In this document: piece after piece, positions 8,301-11,968 of the stretch
Position numbering within the stretch: the stretch's first letter is position 1
Layout of the letters: the number at the start of each line of letters is the position of its first letter
Source of the DNA: an alpha proteobacterium 3107
GTDB taxonomy: Bacteria > Pseudomonadota > Alphaproteobacteria > Rhodobacterales > Rhodobacteraceae
NCBI GenBank assembly: GCA_001483205.1
Contig: JPPB01000252.1
Location: 1-11,968, forward strand
Reading direction: 5' to 3'
DNA length: 11,968 bases
The notes under the pieces: generated by a model
Databases searched by the model: none
What the model was told of the DNA's origin: nothing
What the model saw: the letters and a program-made list of their open reading frames with translations, nothing else
Made by a program: the position numbers and the translations under genes

Positions 8301-8440
8301 TTGGGCGGCGGGATCATTATGCAGAACGGGTCCGCGCCGTCCCGCGCGTTCGCGCCTGCCCGGAAGGCACCGCTTTTGTCCCACTTCTCATAAATCCGCT
8401 GCTCTGCTTGGCCAGCGTCGAAGGTCTTGTTCATCGCCAT
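5303..8440 (-). CDS. valS: Valyl-tRNA synthetase
   Basis: A 1045-residue class I synthetase that charges tRNA-Val and edits misactivated threonine. HIGH is at 53-56 ([15 protein letters not shown]) and KMSKS at 689-693 ([10 protein letters not shown]). The CP1 editing domain shows [10 protein letters not shown] (248-257) and AHDFNDY (312-318). [13 protein letters not shown] (612-624) and EPMLTDQWF (462-470) are typical of ValS. The C-terminal tRNA-arm coiled coil starts near 975 ([20 protein letters not shown]). It is about 90 residues longer than E. coli ValS. The extra length lies at about 338-400 and 528-605, and the second stretch includes an in-frame 12-bp tandem repeat and AT-richer DNA. 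The ATG at 8440 (MAMNK) is preferred, with AGGA about 10 nt upstream; MNK at 8434 is an alternative. A longer open frame reaches 8506 but its N-terminus has no family character. Confidence 0.97.
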   Translation of the reverse strand: MAMNKTFDAGQAEQRIYEKWDKSGAFRAGANARDGADPFCIMIPPPNVTGILHIGHAFNNTLQDILIRWKRMQGCDVLWQPGVDHAGIATQMVVERELAETGQPPRRDLGREPFLQEVWERKEKYGGRIIEQLKRLGASCDWSRTAFTMSGAPGAPAGNEGNFHDAVIRVFVDMYDKGLIYRGKRLVNWDPHFETAISDLEVENIEVPGHMWHFKYRLAGGETYTYVERDADGNVTLEEERDYISIATTRPETMLGDGAVAVHPSDERYAPIVGKLCEIPVGPKEHRRWIPIITDEYPDPAFGSGAVKITGAHDFNDYQVARRNDIPMYRLMDRKGRMRGGDGDWPYAFWAALAQMVAGGEEKMPDSLTPKDRESFERLAQRIKGFTDEDQTPPEDEIEYFNLVPDDLRGLDRFEARDRVVEQITAEGLAVMTTDASGNPVPLVEEKPIMQPFGDRSKVVIEPMLTDQWFVDTAKIVGPAIKAVKDGQVNILPKSGEKVFFHWMENIEPWCISRQLWWGHRIPVWYGPTKEALEEWPEEWPEREVIRRRHRHNRDGKQFCAISEEEALAQARAYYGENVKLNPDDTGFPAIIYSRKRVTSDKPFVELNRDPDVLDTWFSSGLWPVGTLGWPEKTPELERYFPTSVLITGQDILFFWVARMMMMQLEAAGDIPFRTVCLHGLVRDAQGRKMSKSTGNVIDPLEVIDQYGADALRFANASMASLGGVLRLDMARIAGYRNFGTKLWNAARFAEMNGAYDGHVPGSEPPDATRTPNKWIIGEAGKLRQEVDAALAAFRFNDAAGALYAFVWGRVCDWYVEFSKPLLNSEDPAVVQETRATMAWVIDQCLILLHPIMPFITEELWGALAKREKMLIHADWPKYGAELVDAEADREMNWVISLIENIRSARAQLHVPAGLKIPMICQSLDAAGQQALARNRALIFRLARIDSLTDAQTLPEGSVTIPADGGTFALPLADVIDIQAEMARLEKSLQKLDQELGGLRGRLSNPKFVAGAPAEVVEDTRTNLAAREEEEAKLSAALDRLRAIA
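6815..6842. repeat. 12-bp tandem repeat inside valS
   Basis: CTCAGGCCATTC occurs twice head to tail (6815-6826, 6827-6838) with a four-base partial third copy. It preserves the valS frame and encodes the repeated EEWPEEWP at about residues 535-541. It lies within a ValS stretch absent from E. coli ValS, so it is likely tolerated as a surface loop. Confidence 0.8.
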
Positions 8441-8477
8441 GGGGCTTTGGTCCTGATCCGTGTCCGGTTGCGGCCCC

Positions 8478-8506
8478 GCTTTAGCGAAGCCACACCGAAA
8501 GGGCAA
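8478..8506 (-). promoter_or_regulatory. Candidate valS promoter
   Basis: On the minus strand TTGCCC (8506-8501) and TAAAGC (8483-8478) are spaced by 17 bp and end 37 nt before the valS start codon. Four and three of six consensus bases match, which is modest, but position and spacing are right. It lies in the gap after the uspA-like gene, supporting valS as the first gene of its own transcript. Confidence 0.35.
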
Positions 8507-8535
8507 CGGGCGCGCGCGGCACGCAGTCCCGCCGT

Positions 8536-8555
8536 ATTTCCCCCGCCGGGGGGTG
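8536..8555 (-). terminator. GC-rich hairpin immediately after the uspA-like gene
   Basis: A perfect 5-bp stem CCCCC/GGGGG (8540-8544, 8549-8553) with loop GCCG begins a few bases after the stop codon of the uspA-like gene. Read on the minus strand it is followed by AAAT rather than a U-tract. The sequence around it, CACC(G/C)CCCGGCGGGGG then AAAT, matches the element after ygfZ (2609-2629). It is a likely 3'-end element by position, not by classical terminator form. Confidence 0.4.
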
Positions 8556-8556
8556 C

Positions 8557-9012
8557 TCAGGTGATGGCTTGCAGCCGTTCTTTTGTCATGTCGCCCGGCA
8601 CGATGGTGATCGGAATCGCCAAGCTGCCGGAGGCCTTGGTGAGCGCGGTCACCAGCGGCCCCGGTCCGCTCTTTTCAGCGCCCGCGCCAAGGACGAGCAC
8701 ACCGATCTCCGAATCTTCGCTGACCTGGGCGAGAATTTCGGCCACCGCTTCGCCTTCGCGGATCACCAGCTCCGGGTCCACACCCTGCCGGTCGCGCATC
8801 CATTGGGCGAAGACCTCGAAATGGGCGTGGATGCGTTCGCGCGCCTCTTCGCGCATCAGGTCACCAACGCCGATCCAGTGGTTGAACTCCTCGGGCGGGA
8901 TCACCGACAGGATTTTCACGCCGCCACCGGTGTTCGATGCCCGCATGGCGGCAAAGCGCATCGCGTTCAGGCATTCGCGGCTGTCATCCAGTACTGCCAG
9001 GAATTTGCGCAT
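8557..9012 (-). CDS. Universal stress protein (UspA-like, divergent)
   Basis: A 151-residue single USP domain. It opens [18 protein letters not shown], the usual first strand and helix (small acidic residues after the strand, then ..AMRFA). [11 protein letters not shown] is strand 2, [13 protein letters not shown] (81-93) is the family's strand-helix with GEA, and IGVLVLGAG (103-111) and AIPITIVPG (132-140) are the last strands. The ATP-binding G-xx-G-x9-G(S/T) motif is not preserved between strands 4 and 5, so it may belong to the non-nucleotide-binding class; this is inference. USPs accumulate under starvation or stress and act as cytoplasmic dimers of ill-defined function. The ATG at 9012 was chosen because AAAGGA lies 5 nt upstream. 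A 20-codon upstream extension is open but unlikely. No partner gene indicates a specific task. Confidence 0.88.
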   Translation of the reverse strand: MRKFLAVLDDSRECLNAMRFAAMRASNTGGGVKILSVIPPEEFNHWIGVGDLMREEARERIHAHFEVFAQWMRDRQGVDPELVIREGEAVAEILAQVSEDSEIGVLVLGAGAEKSGPGPLVTALTKASGSLAIPITIVPGDMTKERLQAIT

Positions 9013-9043
9013 GGGTGTCCTTTCGTTTGGGGCCGCCCGTCTG

Positions 9044-9072
9044 ATGATGGCCGAGCGCGCGGCAGGACGCAA
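9044..9072 (-). promoter_or_regulatory. Candidate promoter of the uspA-like gene
   Basis: On the minus strand TTGCGT (9072-9067) and CATCAT (9049-9044) are 17 bp apart, with a start expected near 9037, about 25 nt before the start codon. Matches are partial (three and four of six). The spacing and placement in the 99-bp gap after the small upstream gene make it plausible, not proven. Confidence 0.3.
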
Positions 9073-9111
9073 GCACCCTGTGCATGGCCGGAAACGGCGC
9101 GGATCAGCCCT

Positions 9112-9393
9112 TCAGGGTCTCGAAAGCCTTCTCAGGCGTTTCAACATCGGCTTTCCGGTGCTGCAAATCCGCCCATGATTACGGGCCACCATATAGGCAA
9201 GGCCGGAAACTGCCTGTTCCACGTCCGACAAGAGGTGCAGAACTTCGGCCCTGAACGCCCTGTATTCATCCCTGACTGCGCGGATTTCATCCCGCATTTC
9301 GCGCAAAAGGCGCAGTGTGTGGTTGTCGGTGTCGTCTGCCAAGGGCTTGCCGTCCGTGATTTCGTAATGCGCCGGGGTTCCCCGAAGCTGCAT
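9112..9393 (-). CDS. Small hypothetical protein with amphipathic helical core
   Basis: I do not recognise this 93-residue protein with certainty. Residues about 22-68 (DTDNHTLRLLREMRDEIRAV onward) look like one or two long charged amphipathic helices. They resemble small coiled-coil proteins of alphaproteobacteria that carry an HTLRLLREMR-type sequence; function is unknown. The C-terminus is basic (KPMLKRLRRLSRP). There is no signal peptide or clear membrane segment, though VSGLAYMVA (62-70) is moderately hydrophobic. The ATG at 9393 has no ribosome-binding site, and a good promoter (9399-9427) would start transcription almost at this ATG, so it is either leaderless or begins further in, for example at a TTG at residue 18. 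It may be a real small gene or a decaying one. Confidence 0.5.
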   Translation of the reverse strand: MQLRGTPAHYEITDGKPLADDTDNHTLRLLREMRDEIRAVRDEYRAFRAEVLHLLSDVEQAVSGLAYMVARNHGRICSTGKPMLKRLRRLSRP

Positions 9394-9398
9394 CGCAA

Positions 9399-9427
9399 AG
9401 TATTGCGGCCATGGGCTGTTCTGTCAA
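9399..9427 (-). promoter_or_regulatory. Strong sigma-70-type promoter facing the small gene
   Basis: On the minus strand there is a perfect TTGACA (9427-9422), a 17-bp spacer and AATACT (9404-9399, four of six). It is the best promoter by consensus in the window. The start would fall near 9392, at the ATG of the small gene, implying little or no leader. It overlaps the plus-strand candidate promoter of the dehydrogenase base for base, so the two polymerases could not bind together. Confidence 0.55.
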
Positions 9428-9431
9428 GAAT
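9403..9431 (+). promoter_or_regulatory. Candidate promoter of the D-2-hydroxyacid dehydrogenase
   Basis: On the plus strand TTGCGG (9403-9408) and AAGAAT (9426-9431) are 17 bp apart, with a start expected near 9438, about 24 nt before the GTG start codon. The -10 matches four of six bases, the -35 three of six. It lies over the divergent minus-strand promoter at 9399-9427. Confidence 0.35.
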
Positions 9432-9461
9432 GTGGTTATGCGCCGCTGAGGAGACACGGAA

Positions 9462-10430
9462 GTGCCTGACCGCCCCCGAATAATCCTGCACACCGACGCG
9501 CCGGAGCCCCTGCGCGACCGGCTGCTTGATGTCATGCCGCGCGCAAAGGTGGCGCTTTGCGACGATTATGACGGCCTGCGTGATCTCGTGCCCGCCTTCC
9601 GGCCCGATATTGTCTATTCTGTCTGCTTTGCGGGCAGTGCCGGGTTTCCGGCGGCGGCGCTGACGGGCGCGCATGGCCCGCGCTGGATCGCGGTTGGCGG
9701 GTCGGGGTGTGATCATCTGGGCACGTGGGATACGGCGCGCGTCACTGTCACCAATGCCCCCGGTCTCGCCGCCGGGATGATGGCCGAATACGCGCTTGGC
9801 TGCCTTTTGCACTTCACGCTCGACATTGACGGGCTGGCGGCAGACAAGGCCGCGCGGGTGTGGCGGGCGCGCCGGGTGCGGCCTCTGGCGGGCCGGACGC
9901 TGCTGATCGTCGGGCTTGGCCATACCGGGCAGGCGCTGGCGGCGCGGGCCAAGGCGCTTGGCATGTCTGTGATCGGCACCCGCGCCCGGCCCCGGCCTGT
10001 GCCCCATGTCGATGAGGTCCATCCTGCCGATGCGGTGGCGACGCTCTGGGGGCGGGCGGATGCGATTGTCATCTCGGTGCCGCTGCTGGCCGCGACACGG
10101 GGGCTTGTGGACCGCGCGGCGTTTGCGGCGATGAAGCCGGGGGTGCTGTTGGTCGATGTGTCGCGCGGCGGGGTGGTGGTTGAGGCGGCACTGATCGCGG
10201 CGCTGAAGTCCGGGCAGGTCGCCGGGGCGGCGCTTGATGTGTTCGGGACGGAACCACTGCCGCCGGACAGCCCGCTGTGGGGGGTGGAGCGGGTGATCAT
10301 CTCGCCCCATTGCTCGGCGGCAAGTGCGGAGTGGGACGGGGCCGTGTTCGGGGTGTTTCTGGACAATCTGAGGAACTGGCTGGCCGGGCGGCCCCTGTTC
10401 AATGTCGTTGATCCGGGGCGGGGGTATTGA
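9462..10430 (+). CDS. D-isomer-specific 2-hydroxyacid dehydrogenase
   Basis: A 322-residue NAD(P)-dependent oxidoreductase that interconverts a 2-keto acid and a D-2-hydroxy acid. The Rossmann motif is GLGHTG (151-156). The catalytic triad is visible as R235 (DVSRGG), E264 (FGTEPLP) and H283 (ISPHCSA), and the LDVFGTEPLPPDSPLW stretch is characteristic. The acidic residue usual at the end of the second Rossmann strand is replaced by GTRARPRP (172-179), an arginine-rich stretch that suggests NADPH preference, as in glyoxylate/hydroxypyruvate reductase-like members; this is inference. The start is GTG at 9462 with GAGGAG 8 nt upstream. It is probably monocistronic: it diverges from the small gene and is separated from the ankyrin gene by 108 bp containing a palindrome and a new promoter candidate. 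Substrate unknown. Confidence 0.92.
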   Translation: MPDRPRIILHTDAPEPLRDRLLDVMPRAKVALCDDYDGLRDLVPAFRPDIVYSVCFAGSAGFPAAALTGAHGPRWIAVGGSGCDHLGTWDTARVTVTNAPGLAAGMMAEYALGCLLHFTLDIDGLAADKAARVWRARRVRPLAGRTLLIVGLGHTGQALAARAKALGMSVIGTRARPRPVPHVDEVHPADAVATLWGRADAIVISVPLLAATRGLVDRAAFAAMKPGVLLVDVSRGGVVVEAALIAALKSGQVAGAALDVFGTEPLPPDSPLWGVERVIISPHCSAASAEWDGAVFGVFLDNLRNWLAGRPLFNVVDPGRGY

Positions 10431-10431
10431 G

Positions 10432-10443
10432 GGGCAGCGCCCG
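10432..10443. repeat. 12-bp palindrome GGGCAGCGCCCG after the dehydrogenase
   Basis: Begins one base after the dehydrogenase stop codon and is identical to 3417-3428. It can form a 4-bp stem with a 3-base loop. No U-tract follows. By position it is a 3'-end element, and it may be one member of a dispersed family of post-stop palindromes. Confidence 0.4.
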
Positions 10444-10449
10444 TGTTAG

Positions 10450-10478
10450 TGGACAGAGGCACCGGTCAGGGGTAAGAA
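10450..10478 (+). promoter_or_regulatory. Candidate promoter of the ankyrin lipoprotein gene
   Basis: TGGACA (10450-10455, five of six, the same -35 hexamer as the tRNA-Phe promoter) and TAAGAA (10473-10478, three of six) are spaced by 17 bp. Transcription would begin near 10485, so the message would open with the 10489-10509 hairpin. Confidence 0.4.
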
Positions 10479-10488
10479 AGACCGCGCT

Positions 10489-10509
10489 GGCCCGGCAATG
10501 ATCCGGGCC
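10489..10509 (+). other. Perfect inverted repeat in the ankyrin gene leader
   Basis: GGCCCGG (10489-10495) and CCGGGCC (10503-10509) form a 7-bp stem around a CAATGAT loop. It is followed by a tandem GGAACAG repeat (10511-10524) and then the ribosome-binding site. Without a U-tract it is not a normal terminator. It may be a 5'-end stabilising hairpin or an operator. Confidence 0.4.
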
Positions 10510-10538
10510 GGGAACAGGGAACAGAGGGAGGACAGGCC

Positions 10539-11933
10539 ATGAAACCGAAGGCAATGACCCTGACGGCGGGGCTGGCCGCGCTGCTGCTGACCGGCTGCGG
10601 TATCGGGCCAGCCGATTGCAGCAAGTGGAACACCGCAGGCTTTTTCAAAAAGGCGAGCGTTGAGGATGTTCAGACCTGCCTGAACGCTGGCGCTGACGTG
10701 AACGCGCGCACCGAAGAAGGTTGGACGCCCCTGCACCGGGCGGTGCGGTTCAACGAGAACCCGGCGGTCATCAAGGCCCTGATTGACGCAGGCGCTGACC
10801 TCGAAGCGCGTGACAACGTGCGTTACGTCGGTTTAACTGAGTTCTTTTTCTTTAACCTGCCTAACCTCTTAAAGGGCAAGGACATCTCGCAGGACGGGAA
10901 CGGTGGGGTGCGGTGGCGCAGTACGGTGCCGCTGCACGTGGCGGCGGGATTTAACAAAAACCCGGCGGTGATTGAGGCCCTGCTCGACGCAGGCGCTGAG
11001 CTCGAAGCGCGCACCGAAGAAGGTTGGACGCCCCTGCACGCTGCGGCGTCCAACGAAAACCCGGCGGTGATTTCGGCCCTGCTCAACACCGGGGCCGACC
11101 CCAAGGCGCACAGCAAGGGCGGTTGGACACCCTTGCACGGGGCGGCGTCCAATGAGAACCCGGCGGTCATTCAGGCCCTGCTTGACGCAGGCACTGACCT
11201 CGAAGCGCGCAACAAGCTCGGTGAGACGCCCCTGCACGAGGCGGCAGATAACAACGAGAACCTGGTGGTGATCAAGGCCCTGATTGACGCAGGCGCTGAC
11301 CTCGAAGCGCGCGACAACAACGGTTCGACGCCCCTGCACGAGGCGGCAGATAACAACGAAAACCCGGCAGTGATTATGGCCCTGATTGACGCAGGCGCTG
11401 ACCCCAAAGCGCGCGACAAGGACGGTGAGACGCCCTTGCACGAGGCGGTGCGATGGACGCGAAGGAGCAGAAACTCGGCGGCGGTGATTGAGGCCCTGCT
11501 CGACGCAGGGGCTGACCCCAAGGCGCGCAACAAGGACGGTGATACGCCCCTGCACTCGGCGGCAGATGATAACGAAAACCCGGCGGTAATCAAGGCTCTG
11601 CTTGACGCAGGCGCGGACCTTGAAGCGCGCAACACGTCGGGTTGGACGCCCCTGCACTGGGCGGCGTGTTGTAACACAAACCCGGCGGTGATTGAGGCCC
11701 TGATTGACGCAGGGGCTGACATCGGAGCGCGCGATAAGCGCGGTCGGACGCTCCTGCACTGGGCGGCGCGAAGGAGCAGAAACCCGGCGGTCATTCAGGC
11801 CCTGCTTAAAGCAGGTGCAGATGCGAGTTTGCAAGATAACGAGGGCAATTTGCCCGTCGATCTCATAGGAAAGTACTCGACCCTTCGCGACACCTATGCC
11901 TACCGGAAACTGCACGACGCGCGTTATAAGTAA
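10539..11933 (+). CDS. Ankyrin-repeat lipoprotein
   Basis: 464 residues, unrecognised as a specific gene. The N-terminus is a lipoprotein signal: KPK, hydrophobic 8-17, lipobox LTGC with lipidated C20. Glycine at +2 and no inner-membrane retention signal suggest the outer membrane, facing the periplasm. C27 and C47 could form a disulfide. A partial cap (39-56) precedes ten ankyrin repeats starting near residues 59, 129, 160, 193, 226, 260, 294, 332, 366 and 400, most of 33-34 residues with TPLH and DAGAD; the first helix end is NENPAVI rather than the usual GHxEVV. A 37-residue non-repeat insertion (92-128, with EFFFFNLPNLLK) splits repeats 1 and 2. Repeat 7 is lengthened by a RRSRN module shared with repeat 10. 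The ATG at 10539 has GGGAGGA 7 nt upstream. Ankyrin domains bind proteins; partner unknown. Confidence 0.93.
   Translation: MKPKAMTLTAGLAALLLTGCGIGPADCSKWNTAGFFKKASVEDVQTCLNAGADVNARTEEGWTPLHRAVRFNENPAVIKALIDAGADLEARDNVRYVGLTEFFFFNLPNLLKGKDISQDGNGGVRWRSTVPLHVAAGFNKNPAVIEALLDAGAELEARTEEGWTPLHAAASNENPAVISALLNTGADPKAHSKGGWTPLHGAASNENPAVIQALLDAGTDLEARNKLGETPLHEAADNNENLVVIKALIDAGADLEARDNNGSTPLHEAADNNENPAVIMALIDAGADPKARDKDGETPLHEAVRWTRRSRNSAAVIEALLDAGADPKARNKDGDTPLHSAADDNENPAVIKALLDAGADLEARNTSGWTPLHWAACCNTNPAVIEALIDAGADIGARDKRGRTLLHWAARRSRNPAVIQALLKAGADASLQDNEGNLPVDLIGKYSTLRDTYAYRKLHDARYK
10704..11039 (+). repeat. Exact 33-bp direct repeat within the ankyrin gene
   Basis: The same 33 bases occur at 10704-10736 (repeat 1) and 11007-11039 (repeat 3), encoding the ARTEEGWTPLH junction in the same frame. 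Synonymous positions are identical too, so the copies arose by recent duplication or gene conversion rather than protein-level constraint. The span given covers both copies and the sequence between. Confidence 0.85.
10713..11837 (+). repeat. Array of ten ankyrin-coding repeat units
   Basis: DNA units of about 99-102 bp, one lengthened to 114 bp (repeat 7), and one separated by a 111-bp insertion (10812-10922). Repeats 5 and 6 are near-identical at the DNA level, including silent positions. A 17-bp block is shared exactly by repeats 7 (11458-11474) and 10 (11767-11783). The pattern is that of an array reshaped by unequal exchange. Confidence 0.9.
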
Positions 11934-11968
11934 CCCGCCACACCTCGGCAGCAGCACAGGGAAAACCA
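11934..11968. other. Right edge downstream of the ankyrin gene
   Basis: Thirty-five bases after the ankyrin stop codon. I see no terminator stem or start of another gene before the window ends. Confidence 0.5.

Noticed and set aside
8557..10430. A defence or toxin-antitoxin system formed by the USP, the small helical protein and the dehydrogenase
   Set aside because: No toxin, nuclease, protease or nucleotide-cyclase motif is present. The genes are divergent and explained by ordinary families, so no system can be supported.
10869..11957. Long open frame on the minus strand across the ankyrin gene (362 codons), and another at 11171-11794
   Set aside because: The unit length is a multiple of three, so an antisense frame free of stops in one unit stays open in all. 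The products are repetitive mirrors of the ankyrin codons, with no ribosome-binding site or family character.

Overview
The window is GC-rich, tightly packed chromosomal DNA from an alphaproteobacterium. Its gene order and protein style fit the Rhodobacterales (Rhodobacter/Paracoccus/roseobacter group). This placement is inferred from the infA-maf-RNase G-like-yacG-tRNA-Phe order, the long ValS, the form of the tRNA-Phe and the recurring GC-rich palindromes after stop codons. No database search was possible. Nothing in the window points to a phage, transposon, integron or CRISPR array.

Layout. From 1 to 9393 everything supportable lies on the minus strand; from 9462 to the right edge everything lies on the plus strand. 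Reading the minus strand in its direction of transcription: a small coiled-coil-like protein (9393-9112) and a universal-stress-type protein (9012-8557), then valS (8440-5303), an MsbA-like ABC exporter (5220-3433) and a YgfZ-type folate-binding protein (3386-2631). Next comes the housekeeping cluster infA (2490-2272), maf (2247-1672), a short RNase E/G-like protein (1601-564) and yacG (567-373, ATGA overlap), ending in tRNA-Phe (291-217), which appears to have its own promoter. On the plus strand a D-2-hydroxyacid dehydrogenase (9462-10430) is followed by a 464-residue ankyrin-repeat lipoprotein (10539-11933). The leftmost 216 bases hold only hairpin structure and an AT-rich edge.

How the genes work together. 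Most of the window is conserved housekeeping: translation (IF-1, ValS, tRNA-Phe), RNA processing (RNase E/G-like), nucleotide-pool cleaning (Maf), a gyrase-inhibitor-type zinc protein (YacG), envelope lipid or drug export (ABC exporter) and Fe-S enzyme maintenance (YgfZ). The accessory part is the right end. There the ankyrin lipoprotein carries ten repeats, exact 33-bp and 17-bp repeated DNA blocks, and a Phe-rich insertion, so it looks like a protein evolving by repeat shuffling.

No convincing new multi-gene system was found. The observations most worth a second look are the ankyrin lipoprotein, the overlapping divergent promoters at 9399-9431 with a possibly leaderless small gene, the RNase E/G-like protein that has lost its zinc-link and overlaps a zinc-protein gene, and the recurrent post-stop palindromes.
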